DNA from: Streptomyces sp. HB132
GTDB lineage: Bacteria; Actinomycetota; Actinomycetes; Streptomycetales; Streptomycetaceae
Direction: 5' to 3'
DNA: 64,000 nt
Assembly: GCF_016909575.1 (NCBI RefSeq)
Contig: NZ_JAFBGA010000019.1
Coordinates: forward strand, 62,001-126,000
Shown: piece after piece, positions 25,302-33,459 of the stretch
How positions within the stretch are numbered: the first letter of the stretch is position 1
How the letters are laid out: every line of letters starts with the position of its first letter
Program-made: the position numbers and the translations under genes
The notes under the pieces: model-generated
The model's database searches: none
Seen by the model: only the letters and a program-made list of their open reading frames with translations
What the model was told of the DNA's origin: nothing

Positions 25302-26284
25302 CGACGCCCACCGTCCAAGGTCGGCGTGTAGCTGTTCATGATGGCGGTGCGGGCGGCCTCCGGCAGCCGGCCCATCATGGAGATGACCCGCTCCCGGCGG
25401 CGCAGGGCCGCCTGCCGTACGGGCATTCCCGGGGAGGGCTCCAGCTGCGGTACGACGGTGCGCGGGGCGGGGCGGCCCCAGGCTTCGCCGTTCGTCTGTT
25501 CCGCGGCGAGGGTGGCGGCGTCCTTCTCCTCCGACATCCCGATGGGGCCCTCGCGGCGTCCGGCGAGGAACTGGGAGACCACGGGCATGTCGCTGGTGAG
25601 CAGCACCTCACGGGGGCCGAAGGTGACGAGGTTGCGGCAGAACAGCATGCCCATGTTGTCGGGGACGGTGGCCGCGATGTCGAGGTTGTGGGTGACGATG
25701 AGCATCGTCGCGTCGATCTGAGCGTTGAGATCGATGAGGAGCTGCGAGAGGTAGGCGGTGCGCACCGGGTCGAGTCCCGAGTCCGGCTCGTCGCAGAGGA
25801 TGATCTGCGGGTCCAGGACGAGTGCGCGGGCCAGGCCGGCCCTCTTTCGCATACCGCCGGATATCTCACCTGGCAGTTTTCCCTCGGCGCCGAGCAGACC
25901 GACGATGTCGATCCGCTCCATGACGATGCGCCGGATCTCGGACTCCTTCTTGCGGGTGTGCTCACGCAAGGGGAAGGCGATGTTGTCGAAGAGCGACATC
26001 GAGCCGAAGAGTGCGCCGTCCTGGAACATGAGCCCGAACAGCTTCCGGGTCTCCATGATTTCCCGCTCGGGGCTGTTCACCATGTCGACACCGTTGATGA
26101 GGACCCGGCCCTTTTCCGGCTTCAGCAGTCCGATGATGGATTTCAGGAACACGGTCTTACCGGTGCCGGAAGGACCGAGCATGACACTTACCTCACCGGC
26201 CGGCAGGGTGAGGCTGACGTCCTGCCAGATGTTCTGCTTGCCGAAGGATTTCGTCAGGCCTTCGACGACTACTTCGATTCCCAT
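25298..26284 (-). CDS. mkl: Mkl/MlaF-type ABC ATPase of the Mce system
   Basis: This 328-aa cytoplasmic ATPase is the first gene of the mce operon. Walker A is GPSGTGKTVF, the Q-loop follows in LMFQDGALFGSM, the signature is ISGGMRKRAG, Walker B is IILCDEPDSGLDP, and the switch His is in IVTHNLD. After the ABC domain (about 1-240) there is an additional 90-residue tail, as in Streptomyces and mycobacterial Mkl. The genes that follow overlap without a gap, which supports one mRNA of about 13 kb running to 13121. Confidence 0.93.
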   Translation of the reverse strand: MGIEVVVEGLTKSFGKQNIWQDVSLTLPAGEVSVMLGPSGTGKTVFLKSIIGLLKPEKGRVLINGVDMVNSPEREIMETRKLFGLMFQDGALFGSMSLFDNIAFPLREHTRKKESEIRRIVMERIDIVGLLGAEGKLPGEISGGMRKRAGLARALVLDPQIILCDEPDSGLDPVRTAYLSQLLIDLNAQIDATMLIVTHNLDIAATVPDNMGMLFCRNLVTFGPREVLLTSDMPVVSQFLAGRREGPIGMSEEKDAATLAAEQTNGEAWGRPAPRTVVPQLEPSPGMPVRQAALRRRERVISMMGRLPEAARTAIMNSYTPTLDGGRR

Positions 26285-26459
26285 CGGCCCTCCCTCGAAG
26301 TGGTGGTGAACGACGTCATCTGTCTGCGCTCCGGCTCCGGTCCATGCAACGACGGGTTGTCACACATGCACCAGGGGGCGCACGTTATGTCCGTCGAATC
26401 CGCCAGGACAAGCCGTTGAGCAGCGGGAATCGCCGGACGTCGATCTTGGCGTGGATCAC

Positions 26460-26476
26460 TTGTCACCGAATGACAA
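26460..26476. promoter_or_regulatory. Inverted repeat TTGTCA-N5-TGACAA
   Basis: A perfect 6-base inverted repeat with a 5-base spacer, 176 bases upstream of the mce ATPase start codon. It is a candidate operator for the mce operon; no regulator can be assigned from sequence. Confidence 0.45.
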
Positions 26477-26698
26477 ACCCGCCGAGCGGGATTGTCGGAA
26501 TCTGCGCAAGCTCTCCAGGTGCACCGGGATCCCGCACCCCAGGGGGATGGGACCACGAGACCCCGATGGCTGGGAGACCCAGCCCCGTTCGGGCCGGCGG
26601 AACCCCCGGAGGAATCCCGGGTCAAGAGGGCGCGACCAGGACTCCGCGTGCGTCGAACAAGCAGGTACGGACACGTTTCCGGGCTGCTCGGATGCGAC

Positions 26699-26714
26699 GT
26701 TACGGGCCAGTAAC
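26699..26714. promoter_or_regulatory. TTAC-N6-GTAA palindrome (mce copy)
   Basis: GTTACGGGCCAGTAAC is a 16-base palindrome with one mismatched pair. It shares TTAC-N6-GTAA with the sites at 32991-33006, 33460-33475 and 33476-33491, and so ties the mce upstream region to the SCP2/acyl-CoA dehydrogenase genes. Confidence 0.6.
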
Positions 26715-26872
26715 CTGAGTCCGCAATAGCGATTCAACAATTTTCTCCTGGGCAATCGCGCGGCACTGTTTTCTTGTTCCGCAGTGAGTAATCGGGGCGC
26801 CAAACCTGTCGAAAAGTGAGGCCCGCGGAGCGGGGCGACGGGTTTCGTGAGCCGCTCCGGAACACGCGGAAA

Positions 26873-26907
26873 CCCACCCCGACCAGGGTGCATCCGGTCG
26901 GGGCGGG
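26873..26907 (-). terminator. Hairpin downstream of the 26980 gene
   Basis: CCCCGACC (26877-26884) pairs with GGTCGGGG (26896-26903) across an 11-base loop; flanking C/G runs extend the stem with one mismatch. It lies about 75 bases past the stop of the leftward secreted-protein gene. No T run follows, as is common for Streptomyces terminators. Confidence 0.5.
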
Positions 26908-26979
26908 CTCATGTGCTGTCATGGGCGGGCGCACGAAGTGACAAGAATCAGGACGCGACCCCCCGTAGCGCTTTCCGGG

Positions 26980-27933
26980 CTACTTCACCGCGGAGTGCCA
27001 GTTCCCGGCCAGCTCCTTGCCCGCGTTGGGCACCGACAGGCCCGGAGCCGTGAGACCTATCGTGGAGGTCTTGGCGTCGTTGAGGACGAGGTTGCTGGTC
27101 CCTGCCGTCGCCGGCAGTCCGACCTTGAGGTCGATCGCCCAGCTGAGGATGCCGCCGAGACCGCAGCCGTTGGCCTTCGGCACCGAGAACTGGTTGTCGC
27201 CCTGGCCGGCGCCGGACAGCCCGAACTGGATCAGTGAGCCCTCGTCGTTCGCGGCGCCGTCACCGTTGAACCGGGAGACGGCCAGCGACGGCATGCTCAG
27301 GTTGCCGGGGTGCAGGACCACGGGGTTGCTGTTGCTGCCGATGTAGCACTTGGAACCGAGCAGCGGGTTGTCCAGCCGGATCTTGATCGGCAGGGTGACG
27401 ATCGACCCGGAGGATATGCCCGAGACCAGGCTGAAGTCGGTCGGCGCGCCGGCCGATTCGACGGTGGCGGTCACCTTGTTGATGGTCCCGTTGGTGATCT
27501 GGTCACACACGGCGGAGACGACGGGCACCTTGCTCGGGCACATGAGGCCCAGCAGGCCGCCCGGAATCGTGGTCTTGCCGCTGATGAGGGATCCCTCCGG
27601 CGGCGGAACGACCGTGTAGGTCCCCTCGGCCGGGTGCTGCAGGACACCGAACTGCAGGTTCGTCGAGCCGGTCGTCGCCTCGGTCTTGCCCAGTTTGATC
27701 GACCCGTTGGGCGAGGTGGACGTCACGCACAGCGGGACGTCGGTGTCACCGTCCGCGGCGAGCATGGCGGGGGCGTCCACCGGGCAGCGGTCGAACGGGG
27801 CCCATCCGCCGTTGAGCTGAGTGGCGGCGGTGGTGGCGGCACCGGCCGGTGACGCGGTCAGCGGCATGACCAGCGCGGCGGACGCGGTGACGGCGCCGGC
27901 GGCCTTGATCCAGGTCTTCGAGGCAGATCTCAT
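26980..27933 (-). CDS. Secreted protein of unknown function
   Basis: This 317-aa protein has a clear Sec signal (WIKAAGAVTASAALVMPLTASPAGAA) and no further membrane segment. The mature part is rich in Gly, Ser, Thr and beta-strand patterns, with several Cys (RCPVD, LCVTS, MCPSK, VCDQI, KCYIG, GCGLG) that could form disulfides. Similar secreted proteins are common in Streptomyces, Nocardia and relatives, but I cannot name a function. It is the last of four leftward genes for exported proteins and lies directly upstream (same strand) of the mce operon, so a link to envelope lipid handling is possible but unproven. Confidence 0.7.
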   Translation of the reverse strand: MRSASKTWIKAAGAVTASAALVMPLTASPAGAATTAATQLNGGWAPFDRCPVDAPAMLAADGDTDVPLCVTSTSPNGSIKLGKTEATTGSTNLQFGVLQHPAEGTYTVVPPPEGSLISGKTTIPGGLLGLMCPSKVPVVSAVCDQITNGTINKVTATVESAGAPTDFSLVSGISSGSIVTLPIKIRLDNPLLGSKCYIGSNSNPVVLHPGNLSMPSLAVSRFNGDGAANDEGSLIQFGLSGAGQGDNQFSVPKANGCGLGGILSWAIDLKVGLPATAGTSNLVLNDAKTSTIGLTAPGLSVPNAGKELAGNWHSAVK

Positions 27934-28005
27934 TGTTCCCTCAATTCGGCAGAAGGGTCAGGGAGTTGCTGTACTCGGTGCGATGGTCGGTGCGGCTTCG
28001 GGGGA

Positions 28006-29505
28006 TCAGCGGGTGGCCTTGGGGATGTCGACCGGCTCGTACTCGTCCGTGCAGACGGGCGGGTCACCCGCCGGGTTGGCCGGGTCGGGTGGTACGTGCT
28101 GCGCGGCGGCGCAGGGCGCCCCCTGCACCTGTTTGACGTAATTGGGCACACCGGACAATGACGCGGTGAAGATGTGGTCGAGGTCCTCTTCGGCACCGCA
28201 GCCACTGAACGGGGGGAGGGTGACCGACCCGATCAGTTCACCACCGGTCGCCAGGGTGTAGCCCACCGTGACACCACCGGTCGACGTCATCGAACCCTTC
28301 AAGGACAGGGTGAACGGTTTGGAGGTGCGGCAGTTGTCACCGACGTCCAGAGGCACACCGTTCACCTTGACGTCACGGAGCCTGAGCATGAGATCGAGAT
28401 CGATGACCGTCTCACCTGAGAACGAGTAGTCGGAGTAATCGACCACCAGGTGTGACTTGACGTTGTAGTCCGGGGTTCCGTCAGCGCCCGCCCCGGGGGG
28501 AATCTGCGTCATCTCCAGGGTTGCCGTGGTCGGCATGAAACCGAACGTCAGGAACGTACCCGAAGCTGGCGGTAGCTGAGGCTTTCCCTTGTAGTCGAGT
28601 ACGACAGTCGAGTCCTGGTAGATGTGCATGCCTGGATCGCCGGGAACCGGCAGGGTCGGCCCCTGCAGGATCTTCGAGCAGGCCACAGGGAACTTGGTTG
28701 CGCCGTCGAGCTTCGTCACGTTGGCGTAGCCGGCCACATAGGCGACCAGACCAAGGTCTTCGTTCGGGTCGCCGACGCACGGAGGCGCATCGGCTGCGGG
28801 GGACGGCTTGGCCTTCGCTCCGACCTCGGGCACGCCCACCGCGCCCGACGTTTCCTCCTCATCCGGCCAGGCTTCGGACGGTGCCGGTTCCAGCGCGTCC
28901 TCGCCACTGACGTCCACTATCGCCAGAACCCTCCTCTCGCCCGCGTCCGGCGTACAACTCAAGGAGACGTTCGGCTGCTCGGCGGGAGCTCCGTCGGCGG
29001 ACTTCATGGTGAGTTCCACGGAGAGCGCGGATGCCTCGAGCATCAGGTCTCCCGAGGACCCGGGCTTCATGTAAGGGACGCTCCCGGCGGCACTCAGTGC
29101 GAGGTCGCCCTCGGAGGGAATCACTACGGGCTCAGCCGTCGTCCCGATCCACTCGGCCTGGGCCTGCTGACCGCCCTGGGACACATCGACGGAGAGCCGT
29201 GCCTCGGCACTCACGGTCGACGCGGCGGAGTCGGCCGGGCCGACGAGCTCACCCTCGGGCAGGGTGAGGCCCAGGGTCATGCCCTCGGGTTGGATCACCT
29301 GCCCTGCCTGAGCCGACTCGGGAACCTTCGCAGTGACCTTGACCTTCACCGACTGCTCGCCCTTGGGAAGGTCGCAGCTGTAGGACAGCTCCGTGTCGAT
29401 GTCCTGCACACCGGACGCCGCCTGCGCACCGGGGACCATGCTTCCCAGCAGCACCGCGGTGGCCACTGCGGCGCCACGTGCCGTGCGCCGCCGTGTTCCC
29501 GTCAT
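28006..29505 (-). CDS. Secreted DUF6801-like protein
   Basis: This 499-aa exported protein has a signal peptide (RRTARGAAVATAVLLGSMVPGAQAA). It then has a domain of about 150 residues beginning LSYSCDLPKGEQSVKVKVTA, resembling DUF6801, a domain of unknown function confined to actinobacteria. An acidic Pro/Glu linker follows, then a second region with paired Cys (PCVGDPN, ACSKIL, NCRTSK, GCGAEE, PCAAAQ, VCTDEY). ATG 29505 was chosen over an upstream in-frame start at 29556 because it begins the signal peptide directly. No enzyme motif is seen; a surface or matrix role is a guess. Confidence 0.65.
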   Translation of the reverse strand: MTGTRRRTARGAAVATAVLLGSMVPGAQAASGVQDIDTELSYSCDLPKGEQSVKVKVTAKVPESAQAGQVIQPEGMTLGLTLPEGELVGPADSAASTVSAEARLSVDVSQGGQQAQAEWIGTTAEPVVIPSEGDLALSAAGSVPYMKPGSSGDLMLEASALSVELTMKSADGAPAEQPNVSLSCTPDAGERRVLAIVDVSGEDALEPAPSEAWPDEEETSGAVGVPEVGAKAKPSPAADAPPCVGDPNEDLGLVAYVAGYANVTKLDGATKFPVACSKILQGPTLPVPGDPGMHIYQDSTVVLDYKGKPQLPPASGTFLTFGFMPTTATLEMTQIPPGAGADGTPDYNVKSHLVVDYSDYSFSGETVIDLDLMLRLRDVKVNGVPLDVGDNCRTSKPFTLSLKGSMTSTGGVTVGYTLATGGELIGSVTLPPFSGCGAEEDLDHIFTASLSGVPNYVKQVQGAPCAAAQHVPPDPANPAGDPPVCTDEYEPVDIPKATR

Positions 29506-29616
29506 ACGACTGCCTCTCACTGACGATGTCCCCTTTCGGACGGACCGGACGTGCATCGCGTGGCGACCGGACTCACCACGGGCTCCCTGCTCACTCAGGA
29601 CTGGCGTACGACCGGT

Positions 29617-30261
29617 TCAGGGCGTGTACACGATGCTCGGCTTGGTGGTGCCACCGCTCGGCGTGGTCACCGAATAGAGCGCTTCATAAGCCCAGTTGTC
29701 GCCCACCGCCGTGAGACCGGCGCAGCCCGCAGAAGCTGTCCCTACCGTGAGTTCGTAGGTGCTGTCGTTGTTGACCTTCAGCTCGCCGGTGGAGTTGGTG
29801 TAGGTGGTGGCGAGTCGGCCCGACACCGTCATGGAACAGGTGAGCATCCTGAACGTGAGCTTCACGCCGGAGATGTATCCCCTGGTGACACCGGTGGTGT
29901 AGCTGTTCGCCATCAACTTCCATGGGGTGGACGTGTCGGCGAAAGGCCCCACAGGACCGAACGGGCTGGAGCAACCACTCCAGGTCAGCGGGGCGATGGC
30001 GCCGACCTGCACATTCGTGGTGCCGGAGGCGGACGTCAGGTTGCCACGCATCGCCGATGACGGACACGTCATCGGAATGAGGGCGTTCGTGCCCCATCCG
30101 AACACGACAAGCCCGGAGGCGGCGGAGAACGTCTCCGGCGAGTTGGGGCCGACCGTCCACGCCGGCGCCGCGACACCCGCCGTGGCAGCGGGTGTCGCGA
30201 AGGCGACCGAGGCGACGGCGGCACCGGCCGCCATCGCGAGCTTTCTGAAGGACCTGCGCAC
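29617..30261 (-). CDS. Secreted four-Cys protein, tandem paralogue 2
   Basis: A 214-aa exported protein starting at GTG 30261 (GGAGAA upstream), with signal RRSFRKLAMAAGAAVASVAFATPAATA. The mature part carries WTVGPNSP, PLTWSGCSSPFGP, a terminal SAGCAGL and the end TTKPSIVYTP. Its four Cys align with those of the upstream paralogue at 30443-31084, suggesting two conserved disulfides. Between the two genes lies a 34-base perfect palindrome, so this copy may have its own promoter. The function is unknown. Confidence 0.7.
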   Translation of the reverse strand: MRRSFRKLAMAAGAAVASVAFATPAATAGVAAPAWTVGPNSPETFSAASGLVVFGWGTNALIPMTCPSSAMRGNLTSASGTTNVQVGAIAPLTWSGCSSPFGPVGPFADTSTPWKLMANSYTTGVTRGYISGVKLTFRMLTCSMTVSGRLATTYTNSTGELKVNNDSTYELTVGTASAGCAGLTAVGDNWAYEALYSVTTPSGGTTKPSIVYTP

Positions 30262-30377
30262 AGTTGACTTCTCCGGTCTCGACAACGGTCGTGCGGGCAC
30301 GGGCTGTCAGGCATTAGGAACGTTTCTGCCGAACAGTCGCCTCGGCGACGGCGTCCGCTTCCGGACGTGAGGCGCGG

Positions 30378-30411
30378 GGATCGCACGGCGGGCCGGCCCG
30401 CCGTGCGATCC
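30378..30411. terminator. 34-base perfect palindrome between the tandem paralogues
   Basis: Each 17-base arm is exactly complementary to the other with no loop bases, beginning GGATCGCACGG. It lies 32 bases beyond the stop of the leftward 30443 gene and 117 bases before the start of the next. It would form a very strong hairpin in RNA and most simply acts as a terminator or processing signal. Confidence 0.75.
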
Positions 30412-30442
30412 GTCGTTCACCCGTTACCGGCGCAGGGCCGGA

Positions 30443-31084
30443 TCAGGGGGTGTAGACGATGGTCGGCTTGGTGGTCGTACCGCTCTTGACCACGTTGTAC
30501 GTGGCGGTGTAGAGCGGGTTCTGACCCACGGCCGCGATGCCGGCGCAACCCGCGGAGGCGGTCGCGACGGTCAGCTTGTAGGTGGACGCCGCGGTGCTGG
30601 CGGCCTTCAGCTGGCCGGTGCTGTTGTTGTAGGTGGCGGGAACGTCACCCGTCACCGTGAAGGTGCAGGTGAGAACCTTCAAGGTGGCGTTCACCTTGGA
30701 GATGTACCCGGTGGTGACGCCGGAGGCGTAGGTGTTCGCCACGATGCCCCACGGTGTGGTGGTGTTGGCGGTCGGCGTCACGGGGCCGAACGGGCTGGTG
30801 CACCCGCTCCAGGTCAGCGGGGCGATGGTGCCGACCGTCACGCCGGTGGTGCCGGAAGCGGTCTTCAGAGCGGCCGTGGCCGCCGACGTCGTGCATGTCA
30901 GCGGGATGCCGTTGAGGCTGAGCGTGACGGTGCCGGTGGAGGCGGCCGAGGCCGTCAGCGGCGAGCTGGGGCCGACGGTCCAGGTGGGAGCGGCGACGCC
31001 GGCGGTGGCGGTGGTGGCTCCGAGGGTGACGGCAGCGGCGGCAGCACCGGCTGCCACTGCGATCTTCTTGAAGGAGTTGCGCAC
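30443..31084 (-). CDS. Secreted four-Cys protein, tandem paralogue 1
   Basis: This 213-aa exported protein starts at GTG 31084 with GGAGGAAATCACT in front of it. Its signal is RNSFKKIAVAAGAAAAAVTLGATTATA. The mature protein is rich in Thr, Ala, Val and Gly, with blocks WTVGPSSP, APLTWSGCTSPFGP, VLTCTFTVTG and SAGCAGI, and ends TTKPTIVYTP. The four Cys and nearly all blocks recur in the 29617-30261 product, so the pair arose by duplication. It is the promoter-proximal gene of the four exported-protein genes. No known enzyme motif is visible. Confidence 0.72.
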   Translation of the reverse strand: MRNSFKKIAVAAGAAAAAVTLGATTATAGVAAPTWTVGPSSPLTASAASTGTVTLSLNGIPLTCTTSAATAALKTASGTTGVTVGTIAPLTWSGCTSPFGPVTPTANTTTPWGIVANTYASGVTTGYISKVNATLKVLTCTFTVTGDVPATYNNSTGQLKAASTAASTYKLTVATASAGCAGIAAVGQNPLYTATYNVVKSGTTTKPTIVYTP

Positions 31085-31745
31085 AGTGATTTCCTCCGAT
31101 TCGACAGTGCGGGAGCACTGTTGCGGGGACAGCACCCGGGATCCTGCAAAGGCGCAGGGAGTGCCGCGGTGAATCGCCTTACGTGGGGGCCGTGCTGCTC
31201 TTTCAGCCACACATGCTCTGTGACAGGGCGTGACGTTACTGGCGGGAAACTTGGAACACAATCCTGTCGGTCAAGATTGGTTCGGCAAGTTTTTTTCCTC
31301 GTCACCAGGTCACTAATTCACGCCGTGCGCTTGTCACTTGATGCGCAATATTCCGCGGAAACAGCACGACGTTTCCGGGGGCCCGGCTCGCCACCCGGCT
31401 CGTCTCCGGCGCCCGGGCGGGGGCAAGCCGTGCCGACCCGGGACACGACGAACACCCCGGGGCGGCCGGACGGTGCGACTGCCGGGCCGTCACACCGGCC
31501 CCGTCGACGCAGCCCACGGCCGAAAACATTGTCCGGAAGTGAGCATTTCCCGCCCCACCTGCACAGGAGCACCATCACCGGGGCACATTGCGTGCCCCAT
31601 ACACTCCGATCTTGTCCAGACAGTGTGCACCCCGCCCCACTTGGTCTATCTTCGGCGCCGATGTTGGGATACACCTGTCGGTCCGTGGGAGCGCTTTCCC
31701 CCACCTGCTTGACGACGCCGGGCCCAGGAAAGCAAGGGGACGTTC
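31085..31745. promoter_or_regulatory. 661-base divergent intergenic region
   Basis: This region separates the secreted-protein genes (leftward) from the PucR-type regulator (rightward) and holds no supported gene. GTTACTGGCGGGAAAC at 31235-31250 matches 13 of 16 positions of the reverse complement of the mce-side palindrome, with one half site degraded. A perfect 7-base inverted repeat GGGGCAC-N5-GTGCCCC occupies 31580-31598. An A+T-rich stretch around 31270-31365 probably holds the leftward promoter. Confidence 0.55.
31580..31598. promoter_or_regulatory. Inverted repeat GGGGCAC-N5-GTGCCCC
   Basis: A 19-base palindrome lies 148 bases upstream of the PucR-type regulator start. It is a candidate autoregulatory site; the binding protein is unknown. 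Confidence 0.4.
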
Positions 31746-32960
31746 ATGCCGAGACTCATCCAGCCGCTGGACACCGGAGACCCACTGGGGCCTCTCCCCC
31801 AGGAGTTCGCCGCAATCATGCGGCCCGAACTGCCGAGCCTGATCAAAGAGATAGGCATGGAAATAACCCGCGCCTATCCGGAATACGCGCGTCTGCTCAA
31901 TGGCCCCAATGGCGCGGCCATCCGCCTGGGTGTCGAACAGAGCCTTTCCTCCTTCGTCGACCTCGTCGCCGAGCCCTCCACGCCCACGGTCCTGCGTGAC
32001 GACATGTGCCGGAGATTCGGCAGGTTCGAGGCGTACGGGGGCCGCACCATGGACGCGCTCCAGGGCGCGTACCGCCTGGGGGCGCGCGTGGCACTGCGGC
32101 GAGCGAAGAAGGTGGGCCGGAGCTACAACTTCTCGCCCGCGCTGATGCTCAGCTTCGCCGACGCGCTGTTCGAGTACGTGGACGAGCTCGAGTCGCTGTC
32201 ACGCGAGGGCTTCATGGAAGTGCAGGCACAGTCCGACCAGCAGGGCGAGACGGTACGCCGCCGCCTGCTGCATCTGATCCTCGCGGGCCGGCCGGTACCC
32301 CGCAGTGCCATCGCAGAGCTGTGCGAGCGGACGGGATGGGCGCTGCCCGAGGAGGTCACGCTCGTCGCGGTGCGCGCCCCGGCCGGCCTCGACCGGATCA
32401 GCGCGGACCACGACGTCCTGATCGATCCCGGCGACCCTCAGCCACATCTGCTGGTCCCCGGGCCGATGAACGACGCGCGGAGGGAGATGCTCGACCGTAC
32501 CGTCCCCGGTGGTGGTGCGGCGATCGGTCTGACCGTGCCGACCACGCTCGCCGCCGACTCGATCCGCTGGGCCCGCCGCGTTCTCGAGCTGGTCGACGCC
32601 GGGATCATCGATGACGCGCCGGTCATCCTCTGCGAGGACCACCTCATCACGCTCTGGCTCCTCTCGGACCCCGCCCTCCTCGACCAGCTCGCCGAGCGCG
32701 AGCTCGCCGCCGTCGCCGGCATCAGCCCCACCCGGCGTGAACGGCTGATCGAGACGCTGCGGATCTGGCTCGACACCCGTGGAACCGCGGCACAGATGGG
32801 CGAGTTACTGGATGTGCACCCCCAGACGGTCCGCTACCGGATGCGCAGCCTGGAGGCCATCTTCGGCGAGCAGCTCACCGATCCCGAGAGCCGCTTCTCG
32901 ACCGAAGCCGTCCTGCGTGCCACGCAGTTACGGGCCCGCAGCGACCAGTCGCTCAACTGA
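31746..32960 (+). CDS. PucR/CdaR-type transcriptional regulator
   Basis: This 404-aa regulator has an N-terminal helical RsbRD-like sensory domain (about 20-165; GRTMDALQGAYRLGARVALRRAKK), a central GGDEF-like/CdaR region, and a C-terminal HTH_30 domain (about 335-400; LIETLRIWLDTRGTAAQMGELLDVHPQTVRYRMRSL) that is characteristic of PucR/CdaR proteins. The start ATG 31746 follows an AAGGGGA site. It lies between the exported-protein/mce genes and the SCP2/acyl-CoA dehydrogenase genes, so it is a good candidate for controlling one or both. Its effector cannot be predicted. Confidence 0.85.
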   Translation: MPRLIQPLDTGDPLGPLPQEFAAIMRPELPSLIKEIGMEITRAYPEYARLLNGPNGAAIRLGVEQSLSSFVDLVAEPSTPTVLRDDMCRRFGRFEAYGGRTMDALQGAYRLGARVALRRAKKVGRSYNFSPALMLSFADALFEYVDELESLSREGFMEVQAQSDQQGETVRRRLLHLILAGRPVPRSAIAELCERTGWALPEEVTLVAVRAPAGLDRISADHDVLIDPGDPQPHLLVPGPMNDARREMLDRTVPGGGAAIGLTVPTTLAADSIRWARRVLELVDAGIIDDAPVILCEDHLITLWLLSDPALLDQLAERELAAVAGISPTRRERLIETLRIWLDTRGTAAQMGELLDVHPQTVRYRMRSLEAIFGEQLTDPESRFSTEAVLRATQLRARSDQSLN

Positions 32961-32990
32961 TGCATCATCACATTCGCGGCGAGCAGTCAA

Positions 32991-33006
32991 CTTACCGCCA
33001 GGTAAG
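32991..33006. promoter_or_regulatory. TTAC-N6-GTAA palindrome (copy at orphan gene)
   Basis: CTTACCGCCAGGTAAG has perfect 6-base arms and a 4-base spacer. It sits in the promoter region of the 33161 gene and is of the same type as the twin sites at 33460-33491. Confidence 0.65.
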
Positions 33007-33160
33007 GCGAAATAGACGGTCAGTCCCAGACGGTTGCGACACGGAGACGTTCTCAACGAGAAACGCGGAACTGCGTCCCGTTACATAGGGAGGAGCGGCG
33101 GCCCGACCGGCCGGCGCGGAGCACCACCTCCTGGCCAGCCATCCGAGAGGGAACCCCCAC

Positions 33161-33427
33161 ATGACCGCCTCGCACCTCCTCGTCCCGGTCCCGATCCCGG
33201 ACCGGATCGCCGCGCTGATCGGTTCCTGCACGCCGGCGCACATCCTGCAGGCCGAGTTCGACGCCGACTGCGCCGCCCGTGAGGTGCGCAGGTTCCGGGG
33301 ACCCAGGCTCGGCATCGAGGACCAGGCCGACCGCGAGCAGGCGCTGTCGGAGCTCGCGTGGGCCAACAAGGTGCTGTCGGCCCGCCACCCGCATCTCGCG
33401 GTACGACCCGACGGCGGCACCTGGTGA
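33161..33427 (+). CDS. Small protein of unknown function
   Basis: An 88-aa protein starting MTASHLLVPVPIPDRI, preceded by GAGAGGGAA. It has no signal peptide, membrane segment or recognised motif; the C-terminal half is helical and charged (EDQADREQALSELAWANKVL). Codon use and the ribosome site support it as a real gene. A TTAC-N6-GTAA operator lies 155 bases upstream and two more follow it, in front of the SCP2 gene, so it probably belongs to the same regulon. Confidence 0.6.
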   Translation: MTASHLLVPVPIPDRIAALIGSCTPAHILQAEFDADCAAREVRRFRGPRLGIEDQADREQALSELAWANKVLSARHPHLAVRPDGGTW

Positions 33428-33459
33428 CGCTCCTTGCGCTGCGGCGGCGGCCGCCTTAC

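Larger units (their letters stand above)
26285..26979. promoter_or_regulatory. 695-base non-coding region upstream of the mce operon
   Basis: No protein gene is supported here. Seen from right to left (the direction of transcription): a hairpin at 26873-26907 that may end the 26980 gene, a 16-base palindrome at 26699-26714, an A+T-richer stretch around 26720-26780, and an inverted repeat TTGTCA-N5-TGACAA at 26460-26476. TTGTCAC also recurs at 26357. The mce promoter should lie in this region; the palindromes are candidate operators. Confidence 0.6.

Noticed and set aside
26456..26893. Open frame of 145 codons in the mce upstream region
   Set aside because: Composition is Arg/Pro/Ser-rich with no start signal. 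It overlaps palindromes and a hairpin and looks non-coding.
32928..32943. Partial match GTTACGGGCC... inside the PucR-type gene
   Set aside because: Only one half site matches and it lies in coding sequence; not counted as an operator.
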